DNA from: a virus
Direction: 5' to 3' (one strand)
Length of the DNA: 51,644 nucleotides
IMG/VR virus record: IMGVR_UViG_3300047195_000919
Location: 1 to 51,644 of that record
Position 1 is the first letter of the stretch. Each line of letters starts with the position of its first letter. The translations under genes were made by a program, and so were the position numbers. Below, piece after piece: positions 26,591-34,154 of the stretch. The notes below the pieces were generated by a model. It did not search any database. It saw nothing but the letters and a program-made list of their open reading frames with translations, and was not told the DNA's origin.

Positions 26591-26665
26591 CCACTAAACT
26601 ACTTATTAAACCCTCCGGATTTGCGTCCATCTATTATTTTGCCAAGCGGGCTAGTAAATTAGTGG
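26591..26665 (-). repeat. Imperfect inverted repeat in glycan-module gap
   Basis: Arms at 26591 to 26603 and 26653 to 26665 pair over 13 positions in the minus-strand transcript, with one U-U mismatch and one G-U pair, around a 49-base loop. It fills most of the only 97-bp gap inside the glycosyltransferase run, between the SDR gene and the bifunctional transferase. It has no T run and does not fold as a tRNA. It may be a leader structure or processing site. Confidence 0.4.
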
Positions 26666-26678
26666 AAAAACTAAAGCA

Positions 26679-27530
26679 TTATCGATAATAGTGAGTACTT
26701 TTAGCCCACTCAATTGTGCGCCTAAGGCCCTCTTCAAAGCCAAATTCTGGAGAATCTATTATATGCCTAGCCTTTGTTGTTCTTATATCTCCAATCCGAT
26801 TATCGGCTTTAATTGGAGAAAAATTAGTACCATATAAATTAGTTATTTTATGGCACATGTCATTAACAGTAATACTTTGCCCATATCCTATATCGTACTG
26901 GCCAGTTTTGTCCTTATATTCGCCCTGCCCGTATTTAATTACCTCATTTATTACATCTCCAAGATAGGTAAAATCCCTTGCCTGCTTTCCGTCTCCATGA
27001 ATTATCGGAGACTTACCATTTTCAAGTTCCCGGAGTGTACTTGGCACTATACAAGTATTACTTGGCTGCTTCTCTCCAAAAACATTAAAAAATCTAAGCG
27101 ATACTGTATTCTTATATAGGGCAGTAAACTGCTCAGCTGCTCTCTTAGATATTCCATATGGGGATATGCATTGCTCCGCAGTTGATGACGAAATATTAAC
27201 TATCCTGGTTTTACCATCGGCATACGCTTTTAGCAATTTGTGGGTTCCCAGTATATTATCCCTTATATACTTCTCAGGAAATTCAAAACTAAGTGGTACA
27301 CATCTTTTGGCTGCAAGGTGATATACCACATCAAATTTTTTATCTGGCAATGTTTCAACGATATCGTATGGGTACAGATAACAATTTGGTTCTAATAGTT
27401 CCTTTTCTATGTTTTTTGCTAATCCCTCACTCATGTCATCCACAATTATTACATTATGTTTTTCTTTAACCAACTTTTTAACCAATCTACTTCCAATGAA
27501 TCCGGCACCGCCAGTTACCAAAATATCCAT
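26679..27530 (-). CDS. NAD-dependent sugar epimerase/dehydratase (extended SDR)
   Basis: A 283-residue enzyme with the NAD-binding motif VTGGAGFIGSRL at residues 5 to 16, YHLAAKRCVP, the Ser/Thr region NISSSTAEQ, and the catalytic YGISK (Tyr-x-x-x-Lys, near residue 127). RDFTYLGDV follows, as in UDP-glucose 4-epimerase and dTDP-glucose dehydratase relatives. All catalytic residues are present. Shorter than typical GalE (about 330), so UDP-sugar epimerase is likely but not certain. It would supply an activated sugar donor to the neighbouring transferases. Confidence 0.87.
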   Translation of the reverse strand: MDILVTGGAGFIGSRLVKKLVKEKHNVIIVDDMSEGLAKNIEKELLEPNCYLYPYDIVETLPDKKFDVVYHLAAKRCVPLSFEFPEKYIRDNILGTHKLLKAYADGKTRIVNISSSTAEQCISPYGISKRAAEQFTALYKNTVSLRFFNVFGEKQPSNTCIVPSTLRELENGKSPIIHGDGKQARDFTYLGDVINEVIKYGQGEYKDKTGQYDIGYGQSITVNDMCHKITNLYGTNFSPIKADNRIGDIRTTKARHIIDSPEFGFEEGLRRTIEWAKSTHYYR

Positions 27531-27554
27531 ATATCAACACCCCAAAGTTTAATT

Positions 27555-28505
27555 TTATGCTTGCATGTGGGCCCTATCCCACGATCCCCATTTTTTAAAA
27601 TAATCCGATATTGAGATCTTTTGCTTAGTTTTTATAAACTCCCTATCTCCCTTACATTTTATCCTAACATCATCTGCTATTGCATGCACCTTATCTTTAT
27701 TACTATGAGGTTTTAAACACCTTTCATCAACCAATTTTTGTAGCCATTCTTCATCGCCTACACAATAAGCAGCAATGAATTGATTGCGCATATGGTCATC
27801 ATAATTCCAAGAATAACCTCTTTTAGTGTAGTCTCCTGAAAAATGATAAAGTGTTGCTTTCGGGTGAACCTTGATTGGATAACCGCACGTCCCGATTTTA
27901 TACATCATGTAGTTTTCTCCGCCACCATAAATTCCCAATTCAGGATTCCATGCACCAATTTCATCAAACAATTTTTTCTCCACCATCATTCCGCAAGTGC
28001 TCATCACAGGAACTTGATAGGGTTCGGTTTGGCCTGTTGGTGCAATAGTAAAAACATAACCCATGTCGCTTTCTCTTGTCTTATAGTTTAACTTCCTGCT
28101 ATCCAGCAAATAGCACACATTCATATTTAGTGTTCCTTCAATTGGTGTGTCAAGCATTCTCTTTATTGCGCCACTTTCAACGATGCAATGAGCATCAATA
28201 AACATCACTCTTTCTCCTTGCGCTTCTTTTATGCCAGCATTCTTGGCATTCCAGTGAGAGAGTTTGTCGTCAAACCTAATGTTTTTTAAAACTCCTTCTC
28301 TAACAAAGGGACTTTGCTGAAGTTTCCAAAACCCATAATCTGGAATAGTTTCTCCACCTTTAATGTCATGGGTCTGTTTACTTTGGTTTGCAACGGTAAT
28401 TATTTCTGCATCCAGTCCACGGGTCTCTTCAATTAAATTCTGAACAGTAAATGCGATATTTGGATATTCATTAACATATGGTATTATTATACTTAACCTC
28501 TTCAT
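27555..28505 (-). CDS. GT-A glycosyltransferase with DxH motif, GT27-like (copy 1)
   Basis: A 316-residue GT-A enzyme. Residues 83 to 94 read SHWNAKNAGIKE, residues 101 to 107 MFIDAHC, and residues 168 to 182 MSTCGMMVEKKLFDE, followed by YGGGENYMMYKIGTCGYP at 193 to 210 and candidate metal histidines at 214 and 221. DAH in place of DxD, and GGEN after a GMM loop, match the motif set of polypeptide GalNAc-transferases (FLDAHCE, WGGEN). Overall similarity to GT27 cannot be computed here; GT2 relatives share parts of it. The stop of the upstream gene overlaps its ATG. Confidence 0.82.
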   Translation of the reverse strand: MKRLSIIIPYVNEYPNIAFTVQNLIEETRGLDAEIITVANQSKQTHDIKGGETIPDYGFWKLQQSPFVREGVLKNIRFDDKLSHWNAKNAGIKEAQGERVMFIDAHCIVESGAIKRMLDTPIEGTLNMNVCYLLDSRKLNYKTRESDMGYVFTIAPTGQTEPYQVPVMSTCGMMVEKKLFDEIGAWNPELGIYGGGENYMMYKIGTCGYPIKVHPKATLYHFSGDYTKRGYSWNYDDHMRNQFIAAYCVGDEEWLQKLVDERCLKPHSNKDKVHAIADDVRIKCKGDREFIKTKQKISISDYFKKWGSWDRAHMQA

Positions 28506-30262
28506 TTAGCACCACCAATCCGTTCAAAAAATACTTTTACCTTATCCCTGTCACTTGGGGACCAATAGTGAACATCAAATCTTATTCTTCCATTGGCATT
28601 TAACAGATCATCGATCCGTTTAATATCTGCCCGTTTATCTGATGTTATTATCATTCCAAGTTCATCGCAAATCTTTTTCACCGATCCACCACTTTTTAAC
28701 CATGGTGGAATAAAAACTTCCACCTTGCAATTGAATGTGTCCTCAACTTTTTTCTTGGCATAAGTTAGGTCTTTTCTAACCTGTTCTTCGGGCATCAGAT
28801 CATATCTTACATGATTCAGCCCATGTAATTCTATCTCCCAATCTGGATGACTTTTAATATATTCTACAATTTCTGGATGAAGATCTATTCCCTCGGCGAC
28901 AACCAATAAAATAACTCTCACGTTTTTTGCCAATTCAACTGGCTTCATTGCATCTTTAAATACTTCCAAGGCATCACGCTTTGCATTTTCCCTTTGTTGC
29001 TGCCTATTTAGCCCCCACTCCTGCAACACGTCATGAAAATAAAAAATATATTTATTAGTCATCTTACAGTATTTTTCTGAGTTCCACTTTCTAACTTTTA
29101 TGCCTAAATTTTGTTCTATTCCTGAGCCATAATTTCCTTTCATCCTTTTAGAATGGAATTCAATATACAATTCTTTGACAATTTCCATTGTGCCATTTTC
29201 TATCATTTTGTTCAGCACATCATATTCTGCGCCTTCAATGTTCATTTTTAAAACAATATAGTCTTCTTCTGTAAAATTATCTAACAGCCATTGCGGGAAG
29301 TCAATGCATTCAACTTCCCTATAAACATTTTCATCGATGTTTGTTATTTTTTCTTTCATCAAACTCGAACCTTGTTTTTGCTTATCTTGCCCGATATATA
29401 ATTTTTTAGTGCAGTTTTCTACCCATGCCGCTTTTGAAATAATATTAACATTTAATCCAGAATAGTATTTAAGCAGGTCTTCATTGCATTCGAAAGAATA
29501 TATTTTAAATTCATTTGCATCTTTTCTTTCTTTCATGAATTTCCTAATAGAGCATCCACAATGACCGCCGCAATCAATAAATATTTTCCCGGGAAGAAAC
29601 CTACTCCTGTCTACCCACTTTCCATTTATTAGCCTTTCGTGGAAATCGAAAGATTTCATATTATTTTTTCCTAAATGGAACGCCTTTATTTCCGAGCCAC
29701 TAATAAATTTATATCCGGCCCTACTTACCCTTTTGGCATAATCCCTACCAGGCACGGAAAGTGTACTCCATTTTCCAAATTCATCTAACATTTTTTTCCT
29801 TACAATCCAACACGCACCACCATATCTTTGCCACAGCAAATACTTTCCCAATGTTCCAAGATACACCCTACGTTTGCGTTTTATTGCAGGCGTACCATAC
29901 ACTGGACAGCCAATTAGTTTTTCGTTTGGGTATGCTTCCAGTGCTTCAATGCTTTCCTTTAACCAGTCTTTTTTTGTTAGCATATCGTTGTCTAAGAAAA
30001 CAATATAGTCTCCTGTTGCGACTTCCATGCCCTGGTTCCTGGCATGACCAATACCCATATTTTTTTCATTGGTTATAAGATTGTCTATTTTTATTATTTT
30101 TTGAGTTTTTAGGAAATCTGTCTGGGATTTTGGCCCATTATTAACGACAATTAGTTCGAATGGAATGTCTGTTGAACTACTGAGTGCTTCTAATGTCTTC
30201 TTAAACAACCCTAGTCTAATTAAATTTGGAGTCCAAGATATTAATATAATTGAAACTTTCAT
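28502..30262 (-). CDS. Three-domain fusion: GT2, FkbM methyltransferase, polysaccharide-deacetylase-like
   Basis: ATG 30262 (586 residues) overlaps the upstream stop as ATGA. Residues 1 to about 220 form a GT2 domain (VSIILISWTPN, IVFLDNDMLTKKDW). Residues about 225 to 400 form an FkbM-type methyltransferase (KIFIDCGGHCGCSIRKFM, VLKMNIEGAEYDVL). Residues about 430 to 586 resemble NodB-type deacetylases (EIELHGLNHVRYDLMPEEQV, VEVFIPPWLKSGG), where HGxNH and FIPPW are family marks. The three activities in one chain would add, methylate and deacetylate a sugar. The third domain may lack part of the NodB fold and is the least certain. Confidence 0.82.
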   Translation of the reverse strand: MKVSIILISWTPNLIRLGLFKKTLEALSSSTDIPFELIVVNNGPKSQTDFLKTQKIIKIDNLITNEKNMGIGHARNQGMEVATGDYIVFLDNDMLTKKDWLKESIEALEAYPNEKLIGCPVYGTPAIKRKRRVYLGTLGKYLLWQRYGGACWIVRKKMLDEFGKWSTLSVPGRDYAKRVSRAGYKFISGSEIKAFHLGKNNMKSFDFHERLINGKWVDRSRFLPGKIFIDCGGHCGCSIRKFMKERKDANEFKIYSFECNEDLLKYYSGLNVNIISKAAWVENCTKKLYIGQDKQKQGSSLMKEKITNIDENVYREVECIDFPQWLLDNFTEEDYIVLKMNIEGAEYDVLNKMIENGTMEIVKELYIEFHSKRMKGNYGSGIEQNLGIKVRKWNSEKYCKMTNKYIFYFHDVLQEWGLNRQQQRENAKRDALEVFKDAMKPVELAKNVRVILLVVAEGIDLHPEIVEYIKSHPDWEIELHGLNHVRYDLMPEEQVRKDLTYAKKKVEDTFNCKVEVFIPPWLKSGGSVKKICDELGMIITSDKRADIKRIDDLLNANGRIRFDVHYWSPSDRDKVKVFFERIGGAK

Positions 30263-31155
30263 ACTATTCCCCACTTTTTATAGTATTCAGTTAGTGTCAT
30301 AATTTGTTTTGACGCAATAAAATCTCTATCTTCCTTACAAACATTTCTTACTTCGTCTGCCATTCTATCATAAATACATGGCCTTTGTACCTCTCCTTTT
30401 TTTTCAATTATATGATCTGTCTGGAATTTTAACCATTCATCTCCCCCTACCGTATATGCCGGAATCATTAAATTTGTATATCCATTTCTTCCATCGAAAC
30501 CATAGGCATATTTATGTTTATAGTGATAATAATGGGCTTTTGGATGTATGTAATGTGGATAACCACAAGTTCCATGTTTTAAATTAATATAGGATTCTCC
30601 ACCCCATCTAACACCAAGCATTTTATTCCATCCACCAAGTTCATCAAATGTTTTTTTCCGAACCATCATTCCACATGTTGACATGTGAGCAACTTGATAT
30701 GGCTCTTTGAATCCTTGCGACCTTCTAAAACCATAAATAAACTTTGCAGACCTGCATCTGTGCTCAAACTCTCTACTATTGTCCCCTATGTAATGGTGCA
30801 AACAATGAACGCCGCCAAGATTTCCATTAAAATTATCTGAAAAATCTATAAGATTCTTGAGACTGTTTCTTCCAATTATGCAATGCCCATCTATGAAGAA
30901 AATATTTCTACTTTTGGCTTCTTTAATTCCTACATTTTTTGCGTTCCAGTGTGATCTCTTATCTGAGTATTTTACATAGCGAACATTATTTACTGGGTTT
31001 TCCCTAAAGTGTTGTTCTAATCCATCAGTTGATAGATTATCAACCACTATTATTTCCTGTTCATATGTTTCATCCAATCCCTCAATTATGGATTGAATTG
31101 TATAGTATATGTGTGGAACTTCATTACAAACTGAAATAACAGTACTGCAATCCAT
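30259..31155 (-). CDS. GT-A glycosyltransferase with DxH motif, GT27-like (copy 2)
   Basis: ATG 31155 is chosen because it overlaps the upstream stop (TAATG) and gives MDCSTVIS, matching the MDCSVIIT start of the next paralogue. The 298-residue protein has LSTDGLEQHF, SHWNAKNVGIKEAK (68 to 81), FFIDGHCI (86 to 93), HMSTCGMMVRKKTFDELG and RWGGESYINLKHGTCGYP, then YIHPKAHYYHYK. It is the closest of the three paralogues to the WGGE motif of GT27. A DGH replaces DAH. It is a probable retaining or inverting transferase. Donor unknown. Confidence 0.8.
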   Translation of the reverse strand: MDCSTVISVCNEVPHIYYTIQSIIEGLDETYEQEIIVVDNLSTDGLEQHFRENPVNNVRYVKYSDKRSHWNAKNVGIKEAKSRNIFFIDGHCIIGRNSLKNLIDFSDNFNGNLGGVHCLHHYIGDNSREFEHRCRSAKFIYGFRRSQGFKEPYQVAHMSTCGMMVRKKTFDELGGWNKMLGVRWGGESYINLKHGTCGYPHYIHPKAHYYHYKHKYAYGFDGRNGYTNLMIPAYTVGGDEWLKFQTDHIIEKKGEVQRPCIYDRMADEVRNVCKEDRDFIASKQIMTLTEYYKKWGIV

Positions 31156-32084
31156 TAAATACCATCGCCATCGAGGTGCAGGCTCCACTTCTTGAAATAA
31201 TCTGTTAGGCTAATTACTTGTTTTGATTTGATGAATTCCATTTCTTCTTTACATTTAACTTTTACGTCTGAGTAGAATTCATCTCCTATTTCTTTTACGA
31301 TCTTCTTTCCACCAACATATACCTTGTATATATAGTCTAACCACTCTTCTCCGCCGCAAGTGTAAGCGGCAATGAAATTATTTCTAGCCCAATCAGAATA
31401 AACGGTTTTATATTTATAGTGTGGTGCTTTAAAGTGATAAAAGTTTGCTTTTGGATGCATGTAGTGCTGGTATCCACAAGTCGATTGCTTGAAATTCATA
31501 TAGGCTTCACCGCCAGCCCTAATGCCAAATTCTGGATGCCACATTCCCAATTCATCAAACACTTTTCTTGGCACCATCATTCCATCTGTTGTAGCAACGC
31601 CTATTGCGTAAGGTTCAGTTTTGCCTCTTAAGATTGATTGAGCCGTCATAAACCTGTATGCAAACTTGCCAAACTTTAATTCATATTCTTTTGGCTGGAG
31701 TTTCATTATAGCATTGTGATATGAGTGGATGGCACCAACTTTTTCTCCTGCTTTTTCTTTGCTTTCTAAAAATTCAATCATGTGCTTTAGTGAATCTTTT
31801 CCTAAAATGCAATGCGCATCTAAGAAAAAGACATATTTGCCTTTAGAGTTTTTAATGCCATGGTTTTTAGCACACCAATGAGATTGTTTGTCGTTGTATT
31901 GAATGTATTTTAGTTTTCTTTCTTTTGTTGCCATAAAGTGGTCTTTGGTTTCGTCTGTTGAAAGGTTATCAACCACCACTACTTCAAAGTCGAATTGTCC
32001 TTCTAGTTCGACCATCGCTGACTGCGCAGCAAAACAAACCTTCGGATATTCGTTTGCTGTGGTTATGATAACGCTACAATCCAT
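31155..32084 (-). CDS. GT-A glycosyltransferase with DxH motif, GT27-like (copy 3)
   Basis: A 309-residue paralogue of the two flanking enzymes. Features are VVVDNLSTDETKDHF (36 to 50), SHWCAKNHGIKNSKG (68 to 82), VFFLDAHCIL (85 to 94; DAH at 89 to 91), TDGMMVPRKVFDELGMWHPE, AGGEAYMNFKQSTCGY and MHPKANFYHF. The D-x-H motif and the acceptor-side GGE motif are retained. GGTGATG lies just upstream of ATG 32084. It leads this run of transferases after two short genes. Confidence 0.8.
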   Translation of the reverse strand: MDCSVIITTANEYPKVCFAAQSAMVELEGQFDFEVVVVDNLSTDETKDHFMATKERKLKYIQYNDKQSHWCAKNHGIKNSKGKYVFFLDAHCILGKDSLKHMIEFLESKEKAGEKVGAIHSYHNAIMKLQPKEYELKFGKFAYRFMTAQSILRGKTEPYAIGVATTDGMMVPRKVFDELGMWHPEFGIRAGGEAYMNFKQSTCGYQHYMHPKANFYHFKAPHYKYKTVYSDWARNNFIAAYTCGGEEWLDYIYKVYVGGKKIVKEIGDEFYSDVKVKCKEEMEFIKSKQVISLTDYFKKWSLHLDGDGI

Positions 32085-32099
32085 TTCATCACCATTCCT

Positions 32100-32627
32100 T
32101 CAGGGCAAACGCCTTTCCTCAAATGTTTTTTTGTCAACATACCAATCACCAGCGTACTCATCGCCAGCATATACAATTAATTTCCACCAACCCTCGGTAT
32201 ATTCACAGACATCTAATGTAGCATCAAAATTTCCGTTTTCTATATGCTGTTTTTCTCTCTTTAATTTATTTAACCTAAAATTATAATATGATATTTCGTG
32301 TTCTAAATAGCTTTTTGCTGATAATTTAATCTTTTCAAAGTTTTTCAAAACCAAATTATTTGAAGGTTTCTCTTTTTTGCTAAATGGTATTCCGTTCAAA
32401 TCAGTCTGCTCCCTTATGTCTTGTTTTTTTCTATTGGGTTTAATTTCAATCACTTTGTCATCTGTATATACCCATATTTGAGGACCTTGTGCAGAAGCAT
32501 AAAGCATTTTTATTCTTTTTCCTTCAAGAACTTTGAATGCTTCAGCTATTTTAGAATATTCTTTGTACTCTTCCAATTCCTTTCCTTCCAAACACTTCAA
32601 TCCATTTCCTTTATCCACCCACGGCAT
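32100..32627 (-). CDS. Hypothetical protein within the glycan module
   Basis: A 175-residue charged protein. The start MPWVDKGNGLKCLEGKEL is followed by a helix-rich Lys/Glu part (residues about 95 to 125 probably coiled coil) and a beta-rich end (WWKLIVYAGDEYAGDWYVDK). No motif is recognised. AGGTGTTT precedes ATG 32627, and the neighbours on both sides are sugar or methyl transferases. A regulatory, accessory or virion function cannot be distinguished. Confidence 0.55.
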   Translation of the reverse strand: MPWVDKGNGLKCLEGKELEEYKEYSKIAEAFKVLEGKRIKMLYASAQGPQIWVYTDDKVIEIKPNRKKQDIREQTDLNGIPFSKKEKPSNNLVLKNFEKIKLSAKSYLEHEISYYNFRLNKLKREKQHIENGNFDATLDVCEYTEGWWKLIVYAGDEYAGDWYVDKKTFEERRLP

Positions 32628-33119
32628 TCAAACACCTACCTTTATCACACTCACTTTAAATCTGTCTTTCCACTTAAACGGCTCTTGCTCTAATTTTAAC
32701 AATGCGCCTTTACCGTCTGGCACTCCTACCCTACTGTGATAATGCGGTTTAAAATATCTTGAAATAAACAATAAGTGGTCGTCTGCTATTTTGAACACAA
32801 CCCACCTATGGTCGTAACGCCCACAAATCAATTCAATTTGCGGTGTTGGAAAATACAGCACACCTTCTTTTGCAATGCGCATTAATTCATTGCAGGCTTT
32901 TTCTGGGTCTATTGTGTGCTCGATGACATGATGGCACCAAGCATAATCAAATTGCTTGTCTTTAAACATCGACATATCTTCTAGTGGTGCTTTAACGAAC
33001 TTGCTTTTAACATCTGGATTATTTTCCACTTCTTTTGACATATACACATCAGTGTAAACATCAAATCCTGGTTTGGGTTTGTGCCCACAACCTATATCGA
33101 TTCTAACCACTCTTACCAC
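32628..33119 (-). CDS. SAM-dependent methyltransferase (short)
   Basis: A 163-residue protein with VRIDIGCGHKPKPGFDV (motif I), a short PLEDMSMF segment, and FDYAWCHHVIEHTIDPEKAC (motif post-II of the Methyltransf_11 type). The sequence lacks the usual last strands, so it is short for the family. GTG 3119 plus 30000 (33119) and an in-frame GTG five codons later are both possible starts, the second better spaced from GGGTGGTAAGA. The substrate is unknown. It overlaps the next gene by 17 bp. Confidence 0.72.
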   Translation of the reverse strand: MVRVVRIDIGCGHKPKPGFDVYTDVYMSKEVENNPDVKSKFVKAPLEDMSMFKDKQFDYAWCHHVIEHTIDPEKACNELMRIAKEGVLYFPTPQIELICGRYDHRWVVFKIADDHLLFISRYFKPHYHSRVGVPDGKGALLKLEQEPFKWKDRFKVSVIKVGV

Positions 33120-33777
33120 CCATCCTTCCAGTTTCCATTAATATATCGTTTATTGTTTTATCAAAGTTTTGCTCGTTGCAAAGATTTATAATTAGCACAC
33201 TTTCCCCATTTGTTCTGTTATTCTTGCAAGGAAGGGAAATAATACAAGACTTTTTTAAAACACCTTCTTCTTTTAAAAATGCCAACAAGCATTTTTCACT
33301 ATAATGGTTTATCCAATACTTGTTAATTTTTTCGTGTTTCTTATTTTCTTCCCTTACTCTTATTCTGTCGCTATCGCTTTTATTCAGCCCATTAAAGAAA
33401 CTCACAATGATAAATTTTGGCTTTAATTCTATGGCTTTTTTTAGGAAAGACTCGTAGTTCTCAAAGTGTTCTATCACGCCCATTCCTAAAAATAGGTCTG
33501 GAGAAGTTTCTTTTGAGATATCGTAGGTTGAAAAATCTGCAATGATTTGCCTGCACTTTGGTGTATTTTCGGTTGCATATTTTTCATTAACTTCAATGTT
33601 TGTGTAAGTCTCAACCAATTTTTGTAGTGGGGCTGGGCCACCACCAACCTCAAACAAAGATTTTACTTTAAATTCTTTTATAAAGAAAGATACAAAATTC
33701 CATAGTGGCGTATGCCTTCTCTTTATTCTATGATACCATTTGTCGCCAAAATGATTGTCAACCCATAAATGCTTCAT
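33103..33777 (-). CDS. Methyltransferase-like protein
   Basis: A 224-residue protein with KSLFEVGGGPAPLQKLV (motif I-like), a PDLFLGMGVIEHFENYESF segment in place of motif 4, and KFIIVSFFNGLNKSD afterwards. The arrangement fits a class I methyltransferase with a variant glycine loop (GGGPAP). ATG 33777 overlaps the acyltransferase stop (ATGA). It probably works on a glycan intermediate like its neighbours. This substrate assignment rests on context only. Confidence 0.68.
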   Translation of the reverse strand: MKHLWVDNHFGDKWYHRIKRRHTPLWNFVSFFIKEFKVKSLFEVGGGPAPLQKLVETYTNIEVNEKYATENTPKCRQIIADFSTYDISKETSPDLFLGMGVIEHFENYESFLKKAIELKPKFIIVSFFNGLNKSDSDRIRVREENKKHEKINKYWINHYSEKCLLAFLKEEGVLKKSCIISLPCKNNRTNGESVLIINLCNEQNFDKTINDILMETGRMGGKSG

Positions 33778-34154
33778 GCCGTCACCCCAATCGACCTAAG
33801 TTTCTTAGCCGGATTACCGGCCCATATTTCCCCATCCAGAACGTCCTTAGTAACTACCGATCCAGCTCCAATTATTGAATTTTCACCAATAGTAATTCCA
33901 TCAAGAATTATTGAATTGAGGCCAATAAATGCCCCACTTTTAATTGTGACAAATTTTTTTTCTTTCTCGCCCAATATTCTACGAGCATCATCGTGGGTAA
34001 GTATCTTTACCCAAGCAGTTATTGTTACACCATGTCCGACTGTCAATTTGCCCTTCAGATCCAAGAATGCGTGGCTATCTATTCTACAATTATTGCCTAT
34101 CTTTGCCCCCTGCTTCCTATAATTATCAAGGTGATTTTCTTTTAGCCATGCTAT
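33774..34154 (-). CDS. Left-handed beta-helix (hexapeptide) acyltransferase, non-standard start
   Basis: The protein contains hexapeptide repeats (KSGAFIGLNSIILDGITIGE, then IIGAGSVVTKDV, IWAGNPAKKL), the hallmark of sugar O-acetyltransferases. HDDA supplies the catalytic-type His. The recognisable N-terminal part (NYRKQGAKIGNNCRIDSHAF) lies upstream of TTG 34064, the first standard start. The frame reaches back only to a TAA at 34155 to 34157. ATA 34154 has GAGGTGA six bases upstream. So either ATA is used, or the chain continues from the dehydrogenase by a +1 shift, or a base is lost. From ATA the length is 126 residues. Confidence 0.8.
   Translation of the reverse strand: MAWLKENHLDNYRKQGAKIGNNCRIDSHAFLDLKGKLTVGHGVTITAWVKILTHDDARRILGEKEKKFVTIKSGAFIGLNSIILDGITIGENSIIGAGSVVTKDVLDGEIWAGNPAKKLRSIGVTA

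Noticed and set aside
26582-26678. A tRNA gene in the gap between the SDR and the bifunctional glycosyltransferase
   Set aside because: The outer stem could mimic an acceptor stem, but no T-arm with GTTC-type loop, D-arm or anticodon stem can be formed.
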